Shown here piece after piece: positions 1 to 11,815 of a stretch of DNA of 64,000 nt; the stretch's first letter is position 1; every line of letters starts with the position of its first letter. The position numbers were made by a program, and so were the translations under genes. The DNA is from Halichondria panicea (Eukaryota > Porifera > Demospongiae > Suberitida > Halichondriidae): NCBI RefSeq assembly GCF_963675165.1, contig NC_087392.1, positions 5,269,942-5,333,941 on the forward strand. Direction: 5' to 3'. Below the pieces are notes generated by a model. The model had not been told where the DNA came from and did no database searches. It was given only the letters and a program-made list of their open reading frames with translations.

Positions 1-40
1 ACGTATATGTCAGCTTACTATCAACAGTATAGGGCAACAC

Positions 41-222
41 ACTGCATTGACATGTGTGGCTGGGGAGGTGCACGCTTCCCAGTGGTACAGGTTCTGTGTG
101 TGACTGCATTGACATGTGTGGCTGGGGAGGTGCACGCTTCCCAGTGGTACAGGTTCTGTGTGTGACTGCATTGACACGTGTGGCTGGGGAGGTGCACGCT
201 TCCCAGTGGTACAGGTTCTGTG
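41..222. repeat. 62-base tandem triplicate
   Basis: Three near-identical 62-base units start at about 41, 103 and 165, each containing the core tggctggggaggtgcacgct. Units differ by one or two bases (catgtg versus cacgtg). No coding role is visible; the open frame across it is a product of the repeat. Confidence 0.9.
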
Positions 223-1781
223 TATGTTGTGTCATGCTCCTAATCAGATTATGTTGCTAGGAACTCTTCTAATAGACCTCTAATTTCTAGTGTAAACAAT
301 AATATTGTTTGTACAGCCGCTACCTAAAGCTGTGTAATGATGTCAACTTCCCTGATTATAGAGAACTGGTGGTAGACTATTCCCCGATGCAAGTGATCTA
401 TATCCTTTGTTTTCCCTGTGACAGATGTCCCTCCTGTATGAACTAAGTGTTCTAAACATGCTCCCCAGCATCTGACACCTCATCTCTGAAGCTTGTTATG
501 TATTGTAATACGATAACGTTTATATAAGTCAAGGTTTTCACTATCTTCTAAGCCAATCATTTGAAAGGATTTCTCGTCAATAGTTATTATGTCAACAAAA
601 GCATTGTCTTGCTGTTTCACTCTTGCTTCATACATAACCTACGTAACTATCGTATGACCTTATTATTGTTTGACCATAACTTGGGTTTGGATTGTAGAAT
701 TTGATGATTTTCTGAAAGCTTACAATGAGGCCTTTCAGATGACATGCTTAACGCACAAATCTTGATAGGACTTGGTTGTGCATTTCCCCCATCATCCCAC
801 GATATTTTTGACACCACTTATAAACAGAGCTCACTTTTAAGTTTTCAGAAAAGCAAAGAAAATGGACTGTTTTGTTTAAGCAATGGGGCCTTTGTTCCAC
901 GTGATACATGCGTGTTATAGCAGCTGTCTCTAATTAGCCCACCTACATTCTATATAGGTGTCCCATTACCATCAATATAATAATGAGCAATAACCTGTAC
1001 ACTCAACTGTATCAAGAAGTATAATCATGTCCACTGTTAAATCAGGTCCCAGTGTTAATTCTAGAGCATATGCTTGTAATTAAATACATTCAATTGATGT
1101 TCTTGTCAGCGTAGTCGGTGTGTGGGAGTGACCTTTGAGTCCGTGTTGTTAGTTTTGTAGTTCTCACATAGTACAGATTGTTTAGCCTCAAGTGCTTGTG
1201 TACAATAGAGAGCGTGGAGCGTGGTAGTCGGTTCCTGACCAGCAAACAACACTTGTAGTGCTTCCACTCACCAGCAGATATTTGCTGCCCGACATAAGAA
1301 CAAGCACTTGTAGCATAACTGGACCTTGTTCCCGTGTGTCCGCTTCTTGTAACCATGCATAATGAACATGTCCTGTGAGTGGTGTGGCATTTATTGGACA
1401 TGTGTCGAATTTTGTGTTGCATTTGGCGAGAAGAGTTGCCTAATTCAATTAGCACAGCTGTATTTTCGTATGGCCACTTTAAGTGACTGGGCTGTGTGGT
1501 CTCTTTGTACTAGCAGTTATGCCAGCTTATAGAATCCCTTTCCAGCATTCTAGGAACATAGTAAGTAGTTGCAATTGTGTATTACAAAATGCCAGCTAGA
1601 GGTCAAGTTACAGTGTCAACAGATTGTCTAGTCCTCTCCTCCCACAGGCTATAGTTTCATGAAAATGCAACTACTACCAAATCAACCATTTCCGTCACAT
1701 ATACAGTACATGTATCCAACCCCCCCTGTACACTTACTGTGCTAACTCTTACACTGACATACACACACCCATCCTCTACAG
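223..1781 (+). other. Upstream region; possible 5' exons of afadin
   Basis: No convincing complete gene is visible here. Two stretches look exon-like on the + strand: about 306-391 (reads ...YRELVVDYSPMQ, ending before a gt) and about 425-446 (after cctgtgacag, reads MSLLYEL). The second would join in phase to the first clear afadin exon and give YELNERRLEANENP, resembling the end of the first Ras-association domain of afadin (YEVHVSGERRL in human). The implied intron between the two stretches is only 32 bases, so the pair is doubtful. The rest (450-1781) is AT-rich intron or spacer. Confidence 0.25.
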
Positions 1782-3514
1782 ATGAGAGGAGACTGGAGGC
1801 CAACGAGAACCCTCTCCTAGTACAGCTGGGTTGGTCACGTGATGACAGAGACGGAAGGTTCCTGTTAAGATCAGAAACTCACTCAAAATCAAGCCAGAAA
1901 TCTGACAAAAAAGTTCAGAAAAAACGAGTTGCACGACGTGGAAAGAAAACGTCTAAAAAAGAAAGAATCGAAGTTGAAGGCAGTAAAGATGAAGAGGATG
2001 GTGGTGGACGTATTGCAAGGTCACTATATAACATGATGCCAGAGTCACGGTTCACTCGAAGCATATCCGTTAAGAATCGTCGTAACCTTCTATCAAGACA
2101 GAGCCCCGACAAGCTATTCCGTAAAGACAGCACGACCAGAAATGAGCTCAAGATATTCGCTGACTTTATTCTCCCGGACGTGCCATGTATTTCACTACTG
2201 ATATCGGATAAGGACACTACAGCACAGGTCGTGAAGAATGCTCTAGACCGTTACGGCCTTCGCGAGGATAGTAGCAAGTTTGGATTGGTTCAAGTTATGG
2301 TGCCAACTTTCGGTAGTGAGCCGCACTTGAACGTTGAGCTAAATGAGCGAATGTTGGGTGATAACGAACACCCACACCACGTGTACAGTGAGTGGGAGGC
2401 TGGGTCCCACAGAGGCACAGCTACACAGTTCCAACTTCGTAGGAGGTCGACGTTTCTTCGTACCCAAAGAGAGTCACGATCAAGATCGATGTCGCCTGAA
2501 GATGACCCCTCTGTACCCTCCCTCGTTGAGATATTCCAAGGGGCCCAAAGTCCACCGCAAAGTCCACGCAAGTTTGGACTGTCCCTAGAACTGACTGAGA
2601 TTGGCAGCAATGTTGCTCTACTGGACAAAAGTTATATCTGCCTCACCTCCAACGGCATTAAGCCGCGACATTGCGTCATCTCTTCAGTGAACGGTATCTT
2701 TACAATTTCTCCTCTAGACAAAACAGCACTCATCACAGTCAACGGTAAATTCATCAAGGAGCCAAACTTTCTCCCACACAACGCAGAGATTAAACTCGGA
2801 GATAGGGAGATGTTTCGATTCTTCGCTCCAGTGGAGAACAAGTTGTTCACGTCCAGTATGCACACGCTCCCCTCCCATAGACCTAGTAGCAGCCGGGGGG
2901 CAGTCAGTCCACCACGTCAGGAGCGCATGACCTCCCTGCCCAGGACTGAGAATATTTCAAAGGCTTTCTCTGTTGAGGACATGTGTAGTCCTGGCTTCAC
3001 CTCGAGTCGTTTTGATGGTCGTCTCAAAGACAGAGCTTTCTCTGAGCATAATCTCAAGGTTGATGATCGATCCAGTAGTGGGTACGGAAGTGGGCGTGTT
3101 CAGAGGAAGCTATCTGAGCCTAACTTTTTGGAGGAGGGTTACTTGGTGGGGAACAGGTCAAAGGTCAGTTGTATAGAGCAAGTGTATTGTATGGGTATAA
3201 GATAACAATAATTATACTGCATACGTATGTACTGTTGGGGAGATGGTGTAGGAAACAGGGGACACACTGCATACGTGTGTACTGTTGGGGAGATGGTGTA
3301 GGACACAGGGGACACACTGCATACGTGTGTACTGTTGGGGAGATGGTGTAGGAACAGGGGACACACTGCATACGTGTGTACTGTTGGGGAGATGGTGTAG
3401 GAACAGGGGACACACTGCATACGTGTGTACTGTTGGGGAGATGGTGTAGGACACAGGGGACACACTGCATATCTAGTGAACCTTGTTATACTACATGTAC
3501 ATGTATGTTGGTAC

Positions 3515-3561
<47 letters not shown>

Positions 3562-6500
3562 GTGGGTGGGTGTGGGTGTGGGTGTGTGTGTGTGTGGGTG
3601 GGTGGGTGGGTGTGGGTGTGTGTATGTAGCTTTCCCGTAAGAATCATGTCACACTCGACTGGGTCTATTGAATGTGATGTAGTAGAAACCATCAACTGCC
3701 TGGTTAAGCATGGAATGCTGTCATTGTCCCCCTAGAGCTGGTGTTTGTATTAGGCTCAGTAATGAACCACTATCCTCCATTAGCTATAATCCTCCAGACA
3801 GTACATTGTAACGTTAGTGATCGTTGCTAACTTGAGGTGATTTGTGGGCTTTGATATTTGGACACAATCATGAACCTGTTAATCTGGGGGCCTTTGAAGT
3901 TACGAGCACTTGTAGTGAACTGTGCGTGTAAGTACATGGATGTAATTATGGGAAACCATCAATTATACTATTTAGTCAACAGTACGTCTTGAGGTACGTG
4001 GTATTCCCACAGCTTCCTACCAATAATTATTGATACCATAATGCCATGTACCGCTAACCAATACGCCCCCTACCCACCCACCCACACACACATACACCAC
4101 ACACAGCATGGTGGCAGTGACTCTCATTTCGGCACATTTCCATCCTCTAACAAGAAGCGTCACGTGGCACTGTCGGCTGCAGGGGACAAAGGTCATGAGG
4201 GGGTGGAGTCAGACTGGGTCTTGCCCGCCTCCCTCTCGTTCTACCAAGCCCAGGAGACACGCATACTGCAACTCATGATCTCAGAGGTGAGTGTGTTACA
4301 GGACTGTAGCCTTATACATGTGTAGCATTTGGATATTATCAACTCTCCAGAAGTAACAACCAGTATTAATGAAGAGATGTTACAGCACTTGAGTGTGTGG
4401 CTTTACACTAGCACTACATGTGCACATATTACATGAGTGCTGAGTCCACTTGTGTGTGTTTAAGACATCATTATCTATCGTGTACTGTGCAGTCCCCTCC
4501 CTTGACCACTAGCCCCCTCCCCTCCCCCTTCCTAGGTGAACGGCTACCTGCTGACATTCAAGCTAGCCCCAGCTTGTGGTCTATACATGGTCCTGAGACA
4601 CCACCTCTCCCCCGAGTACTCCACCACTGAGAGACGGAAGTGCCTCACTCTCACCATCAAACACATTATCATGCAGTTCAAGAAGTCCATCAAGGTCCGA
4701 CTAGCTACTTGTAAATCGCTTTTGGGCCATTTTTTCTATGGAAAAGCATGCCCTGGCAATTATACTGGAATGAGTATGTTTTGATAACTAACTTTGATAG
4801 CTAATTTTGATTGCTCGTTACTCTAAATGTACAAATTTCAATTCCCGAATGAAGCTAGAGGATTTTGCATTTTGTAGCCCAGGTGGTGATAATTAGGGTG
4901 ACTGGGGTTTGCTTACTGGTGTGTACAGTAAACACTGTCTGCATGATTGGTTAGCAATACCGTGGTATACAGTTACATGTATAATTATGAAGCGTGGGTT
5001 GTTAGTTATGGTCTGCTGGTTTTTTAGCAACAGCTAAACCAGAGGAGGTCCGACATGCGTGCACGAATCACTACAAATTCAGTGCGTTTGGCCTGGACAT
5101 TATCACGTGACCGCAATGACATCAATGCTGCACTGAACTCTAGTGATTCGTGCATGCATGTCGGACCTCCTCTGCAGCTAAACCACAGTAGCTGAACTAA
5201 TTAATTACAGCCACTATACTGCCCCAAGGCTAACCCCTCCCCCCCCCACACACACACAGGAGAGTCGGACTGTGGCTGGAGCCCTGGCCTTCTGGATGGC
5301 CAACTGTTCTGAGTTCCTCCACCTCATCGGCCAGGACCCACAGCTGGCTGCCATATCAGGAGAGTTCAGCACTTCTCTGTCCCAGGTCATGCACACAGCG
5401 TTCAAGTGCTTCACGTCCTGCATGACTAGAGAACTGGGCTTGTTCTTGCCTGCTATCTATGATGAATCACTCGAGGCAGACTCGGAGGAGGGATATATAT
5501 CTGGAGGAGAGAGTACCATCTCCGGAGGGACTGGGAAGGAGTTAGACTCGTTGAATCGATCGTCACTATCTCGCCCAACCAGTTTGACTGGTATGTATTG
5601 GTCTGTTGCAGGGTCTAAAGTCCGTCGTCGTGGACGACCAACCATCGGAGACGTACTGACGACACTGAGTTCGACTGTATCATTATTGAAACGCTGTCGT
5701 GTCAACGCTATGCTATCAGTGATGATCTTCTCACAGCTGTTTCGTTACATCTCTGCCAAGCTGTTCAACAAGTTACTCAATGACAGCAAGTTGTGCACGA
5801 GGGCTATGGCTGGGAAGATGAAGCGACGACTCGAGCGAGTGAGAGAGTGGGCGGAGAAGGAAGGAATGGAGCTACCAGCACAGGACCACCTGTGTCTCAT
5901 TATGGAGGTATGTCCTGCATGTATACACACATGTATATACAGTTGTTCACAGTATAGTTCAATTGTACATGTACTTCAACAAATATTTCATGAAAGCTAA
6001 GAAAGATACTTTTCTAATGGTATCATTAAAATTCATATTTGGGAGACGAAAGAAATTTCCAGTTTCGACCAAATACCATGGTCCAAGGCCGAAAAATGAC
6101 AAATTATGACCGCTACCAAATTTTGGATTTAAACATATCATTTGAAAGATCTCTTTCTAAGCTTTCAGAAAATAGTAAAATTGTTGTAATTGGATCAATG
6201 ATACTAAAGTTATGGCTGTTGATGTTCAGCTACACCCCCTCCCTCCGTTTAATGTTTGAATAGTTTCAGCTCCCATTATTATAGCTTGAATTCCGTGTTT
6301 GTTCAATTTCTTGTACACACTGCTGACTGTGCTGTGTCCCCACAGGCCTTACATCTGCTGCAGTCTGTCAAGAAACTCCCCGAGGACGCTCCTCACTTGT
6401 TCACACATGTCTCTAAGCTCAACTCCCACCAGATGCACACACTCCTGCGTCACTGCTCAATGGCCGACAACGATCAAACTGTCAACACAGCCTTTGCTGA

Positions 6501-8127
6501 GCAGCTTGTACGCTTTGCACAGATTGACGAGGGACTGGCTAGTGAGGGGGTGGAGCTTGAGGTGGATCCGAACCCTGACCTCCCATTCTTAGTTCCCCAG
6601 AGGGGATACTTCACTAACTCTCTGCGGGGGGTCCCACCAGGACTGCACGAGTTCCTGGAACCCCTCGTCAGCTCAGGTGAGCCAGCTCAGATAATTATGC
6701 CTCATTGGAATACTTTGTTAAGAATGCAATGCACTAGTATACCCTACATTGAGTACAACTCGTTCCTGGCATGATTGGTACTATCATGTGTCACTGTGTA
6801 GGCACTTCCAAGTTTAAGCATGCCATGTGATGCACGCATGTACGTCTGTCCAATAGCTGCATGTACCAAACGCTCTCTTTGATGATAAGGTAGTACTCTT
6901 ATACTGTGTCCCTCCATCATATGTGTAGGTCTGTGTAAGCTGGTGCTAGCCACCAAGGAGGAGAACCCTCAGGGAGTGTGGGTACCCCCGGAGAGGGAGG
7001 TCCTCTCACCAACATGCTCTGGAAGTAAGTCACTTTGTAATACGTATCACACACAAGTTGTAATACATGACTTTACTATTGTTGTTACTAACATTTGTAG
7101 AGCATGTTTGGGGCTAGCGTGAGCCTAATATGACATTTCTGGATAATTTTTGTAGGTCTGTCCAACATCCAGTCATTGTCAGGACACCCCCTCGGCTCTA
7201 GTAAGACTCTCCCCGCTTTCCAATCGTCCAATCGCCTTGCAGCCGTGCCAACATCAGTTGAAGATGTTGTGATGGTCCGTGTCAATATTAAGAAAGACAC
7301 TCACTCCCTGGGAATCAGTATCATCGGAGGGAAGGTGAGATAGCCACATTGCAGTATGGCTCTATCAGCGTGGCTCTATCAGCATGACTACTCCATATAC
7401 ATGTACCGTATAGCGGGTATATTTCGAGGGTATAAATGTTCGTGGTTTTTGCTGATTAAACATGTACCGCGAACATTTATACCCACGAATTTAATATCGC
7501 ATGCATGCATGCTGCAGAAAGGCTGCTACAGAAAAAGCTATTCCGCAAAAATTAAACCAGAGAAAACCTTTCTATAACGGTCATTCCGCGAAAGTTTATA
7601 CCCTCGAAGTATACCCGCTATACGGTACTTATGGATACAGCTATAAGTGATATATCATCCGTTAACTTGGTGTACATGTATACTTCATTGTGGCATTAAT
7701 TGCATGGATATGGATGCAATGCATGTACTCCCATAGACTACTATTGCTGTCTAATAAATGATGTGATTGCATTGCACAGAGTTCATCGATGCATGGAGAT
7801 ACGTGTATTGGGATATTTGTCAAGTCCATGGTGGAGGGTGGAGCTGCTCATGTGGTAAGGATCACCAATCCCACTTGTGATATAATGCTTTATTATTGTC
7901 TATTTGTGTGTGCAGGATGGACGCATACAGCCTGGCGACCAACTCCTTGCTGTTGATGGGCGGAGCCTCGACGGATGCAAACAAGAAGAGTGAGTTGTTG
8001 CTCGTACAGTCAAGTATATAGAAATGGAAATGACTTACTCATTTAAACATCATCCAAGGGCGTCCAATATCAGCTAGGCTATATTATTCTAAGCCATTAA
8101 CTGTACAGCTTTATCATTGCGTCCACT

Positions 8128-8182
<55 letters not shown>

Positions 8183-11100
8183 CACGCACACACACGCCCA
8201 CATATACAGGGCTGCTCAGATCCTACGTAGCACTGGAAAAGTGGTTAACCTGACTGTTGCTAAGCAGACGGCCATGCTCTGTGGCGTCTCTCATCTGATT
8301 GGCCACCCATCACCTAGATACCCCAGGAAACTGGACCGTAAGTGTACAGTACACACGTATGCTAGACTACATCGTATAGCATAAACTGTACCTAAAGGAA
8401 GTCATGACTTACTAAACATGTTGTATAATACATGATATGTGTACAGAGATGTGTCTTTATGTACCCTCTGCTAACACTCTTCCCCTGCAGGTCTCAATGA
8501 TGCCTCCTCACACGCTCGTAAGGCACTCAAGAAGCAAAAACGTGAACAAAGAGAAAGACAGCTTCAAGAACGATTGCAACAAAGAGACTTTAAACTCGAA
8601 AGAAGAAAACCCCCACCGTCCGACCTCCCACACAGACCACAGGAGCTCTACCCTTCCCACAGCATGCCCCCCACAGACTCTAGACCCCCTCCTCACTCTA
8701 ACCCCCAGTTTGCCAAATGGATAATGGAACAAAACCCACGCTATTATTATTCAGAGATGGGCAGCGAGGTTGACCTACGGAGCAGCATGTCCTCCCTGGC
8801 CAACATACCCGAGAGAGACCATCCTGTCAACACTGAGCAAAGCTATTTCGATTCGACTGCTCGATACAACTATGAGCAGAGTGTGTACAGACCTGGCACG
8901 CCCCCACAACGAGACTCCTCCCCCTCTAAGATGCCCGAACAACCCTTCACTACCTTTGGTTCATCAGTCACTATAGACACTCGACATGTGCCTGACTCCC
9001 ACGCTAAATTCAACGAGCGGATGACATTAGAAGCTGACACTCATATGCCCTCGGTTCCAAACCCACAATTAACTTCCTCAGGGCGTTACAAGGATGCGTT
9101 TAGCTCAATCAGCTCTCAATTGACGATGGAGTCTCAGCCTTTCAGTCAGCAGGCAGCCTCCAGTCAGCAACAGCATCAACACTTAGACAAACTAAGTATG
9201 GACGTCATGCACCACACACAACTGAGTGGAGTTTCCATTCAGGGGATCACTTCTCTCATTCCAAAACATCGTGGGGGGTCCACCGCGGGGGAGGGGCAGC
9301 TTGACAGAAGGGGGCTCAAGAAATTGGAAGCAGAGTTTAAAATGGACATGGACGATATTGATTTGGAGAAACAACGCATTCAGTTTATGTTTCATGAGCA
9401 GCAAAAACAGAAGGAGCTTCAAGAAATGGCCGCTCTGGCCAATGCTCCGAGTTCAAAGGTCATTCCCGTGTCAGAAGATGATGAAGAGATAGAGGACAAT
9501 CATGACGAACCGTTGCCATGGGAACACGTGCGCCAGGAGCTCGAGTCACTGGAAGATATGGTCAGTGCCCAGCGAAAGAAATACAGAGAGATAAAGTTTT
9601 CACGCGAAAGGGAAGAGCTCAAACTAAAGGAGATCGAAATGAAGTTCCGAGAACAAGAAATGGCCAGTGGAGCGTTTGTGCTCAACTCTGGGGACCAAAA
9701 ACGATGGCAATCAGATAAGAGAAGACTCTCAAAGGAACTGGACCGACTTAAGAACGATCAAAACGATGCTATTCAAAAAATTCAGAACAGCGAACGACGT
9801 GCAAAGACAAAGTTGAAGGCGTACGAAACACAAGCAAGTGAGCTTCAACAACAACTGAACATTTCCACGCCCGCTGCCCCTAGTCCAAATATGGCAATGA
9901 AGAATGGCTACGAATCGTCCGACACAGTACCCTCTAAACTAACCTCTGACTACAAGCAGGGGCCAGGAGTCAGTGGTTATCATGACGTCGATGTACGGGC
10001 ACACTCTGAGATGAAGTGGATGGATGCCCCAACTGCTAACAGAGGGTTTACCAACACAATGAGCATTGATGATAACATTTTCGAGCCACCGGATTTAGCA
10101 CGAGAACCTATGAACACCATATCAGCATCTTGTCTCACAGAGCCCACTCAGGACGAACCAAGCAGATGGTCCGGCTACAAATCCAGTACTATAGATACAG
10201 CTCTGTTCCCACCAGGCAATCCAAGAGACACAGAAGATACGTTTAATAGACGAGGGGAAAGTTCAAACATTCACAGAGGATTTAGAGCAATATCCATGGA
10301 TCATATTGAAGGCAGTCAGAGTGTACCAAGTAGAGAAGTATTGGAGGGTCGAAAGGACAGACTCCCAATTCGTCGAGGGGCGAGTTTAAACCCAAACCAA
10401 CCTGAGAGGAAAGAGGACAGGAGCAGTCCCACTAAAGTGCCGATATATGCCATCCCTGAAAGGAGTGAGCCTGTACAACCCACCTACGATATTCCCACTC
10501 GACACCAGCATATGACATTCATGCAGCCCACTCAGACGCAACCAGCAGGACGTTACTCTAGACACAATCGATCAAGAGGGGTGCAATACACCAAAGTGCT
10601 CTTACAACCCACCAGTGACAGTCACATGACAGACTCATCCAAGAAGGAGCCTTTGGGCGATGATATAGGAGCACCAGATGTTGTCCCTGCCTCGTACATG
10701 TCCCCCCTCCCCGCACACATCCCATCCAGACCCAATGAGAGGAACCATTCACCAGGCAGTCGATCGTCCCCTCAGCAACCCTCCCCTCAACCAGCAGATC
10801 CTTACTATGCCGTCCCAGTACCAGCATACATTGAGAGAGCCCACCCTCCAACTAATACTTCATCTCTGCCTAGACAAAGCTCTGAGCTCAAGTCTCCGGT
10901 CATGCAACAAACCTCACGTCCTGCACTAGAAGGGGCAGCAAACGGTGGCAGAAACTCTCCCTCCGTATACGACCAACCAAAGGGCTCCCCCTCCATTAGA
11001 CCCAACTCAGCCTTGTCTTCACGAACAGCTGTGTACGATGTGCCAGCTGCTGCACACAAACAGTGGAACTCCCCCTCACCGTACGAGAGCAGACAACCAG

Positions 11101-11321
11101 ACGCTCACGCTCGCGTCAATAATATCAAGCCCAAACCTAACGCTGGACATCGGTATGGGATCATGAAACCACACAGCTACAGTCGCAGTCGTCCCGATTC
11201 CGTTCAACAACAACAACCAGTGAATTTAGACAATGTTAAGGTGTATATGGATCGTGCCTACAAGAACCCCGGCCCCAGGCACCCGCCAGAGAGGGTCCAG
11301 AGGCAGCAAACTGAACTCTAG
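1782..11321 (+). CDS. AFDN: Afadin (canoe/AF-6) homologue, 5' incomplete
   Basis: Scaffold that links nectin-type adhesion and Ras/Rap signalling to actin at cell junctions. Exons read: 1782-3163, 4107-4286, 4536-4694, 5260-5907, 6346-6676, 6929-7024, 7156-7334, 7780-7854, 7916-7989, 8210-8337, 8491-11321, about 2,000 residues. Domain order matches afadin: end of RA1 (DERRLEANENPLLVQLGW), RA2 (about 2140-2440), FHA (about 2570-2850), dilute/DIL (4200-6670, with VAGALAFWMANCSEFLHLI and LKRCRVNAMLSVMIFSQLF), PDZ (7250-8310; SLGISIIGGK, GDQLLAVDGRSL). The long last exon encodes a lysine/glutamate-rich coiled coil and a proline-rich tail with repeated YxxP sites. The missing piece is the N-terminal half of RA1. 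Convergent with the STK40 gene. The family assignment is secure; exon borders are by eye. Confidence 0.95.
3223..3475. repeat. ~49-base minisatellite, 5 copies
   Basis: Five tandem units containing actgttggggagatggtgta, period 48-50, in the first large afadin intron just after the exon ending at 3163. It is followed by a (TG)n tract. Confidence 0.9.
3518..3632. repeat. (TG)n/(TGGG)n microsatellite
   Basis: Simple TG repeat degenerating into gtgggtg units, intronic in afadin. Source of many spurious open frames. Confidence 0.9.
5040..5174. mobile_element. Foldback MULE-like MITE, copy 1
   Basis: A 135-base element in an afadin intron with ~43-base inverted arms starting cagaggaggtccgacatgc and ending in the complement. 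It is flanked by perfect 9-base direct repeats cagctaaac (5031-5039 and 5175-5183), the target duplication. Long inverted arms with a 9-base duplication are typical of Mutator-like non-autonomous elements. No coding capacity. Confidence 0.85.
5990..6245. repeat. Dispersed intronic repeat, family A copy
   Basis: Contains ccaaggccgaaaaatgacaa and a flank rich in tttcagaaaat/aaagctaagaaag. A clearly related copy lies at 60800-61110 in the neurobeachin gene, and shorter or inverted relatives at about 33125-33355 and 59820-59890. Probably a non-autonomous transposon family; termini not resolved. Confidence 0.7.
7404..7627. mobile_element. MITE, taccgtatagcgggt family
   Basis: A 224-base element in an afadin intron. 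The left end reads taccgtatagcgggtat and the right end is its inverse, atacccgctatacggta. Inner arms also pair (gagggtataaatgttcg against cgaaagtttataccctc). Related shorter copies occur at 30347-30525 and 53817-53981. Confidence 0.8.
8131..8203. repeat. (CA)n microsatellite
   Basis: Simple CA repeat directly upstream of the afadin PDZ exon that starts at 8210; it overlaps the acceptor's polypyrimidine region. Confidence 0.9.
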
Positions 11322-11815
11322 ATTCATTACATACCTATACCGTGCATGCATGCTGTCAGTCATTATAATTTAGCTCAGCACTTTTTAAAGCATCTTTTGT
11401 GTATTTTGTTGTGATTATTATTGTGTAGAATGAAATGGATTGCGTGGGTGGCTTGTTGCACACATTAGCCTCCCACGCAGTATATTGATAGTAACATTCC
11501 TCGAATAACCGCTGAGGTGTTTCTAAGGCAAGGTGTTAATTATTCCGGCGTTTTTTCGAGGAAAGTGTATAGTGATCATAATATTTCATGGCTGCACGCA
11601 TAATTAGATACAGCCTATTACAGTGTAGCAACAGATTATTTCACAAGTGCATATAATTATGGGACTTTGCTTTTGGCATTTGCACAACTGTAAAATGATA
11701 AAACAAAGGCAGTGAAAGTCTGAGAACTTTGTTATTTTGTCAATTAATGCATAACAGTAAAAACAAAAAGGCAGTGAAATTTGAAAAAAAACAAACATAC
11801 AGCACATTTAGTTCA
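11322..11815. other. Convergent spacer, afadin/STK40 3' ends
   Basis: This 494-base stretch holds the 3' ends of two convergent genes and no gene of its own. About 11500-11570 contains an imperfect inverted repeat, cctcgaataaccg against cgttttttcgagg, similar to small foldback repeats elsewhere in the window. AT-rich sequence with possible poly(A) signals lies around 11640-11800. Confidence 0.6.
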
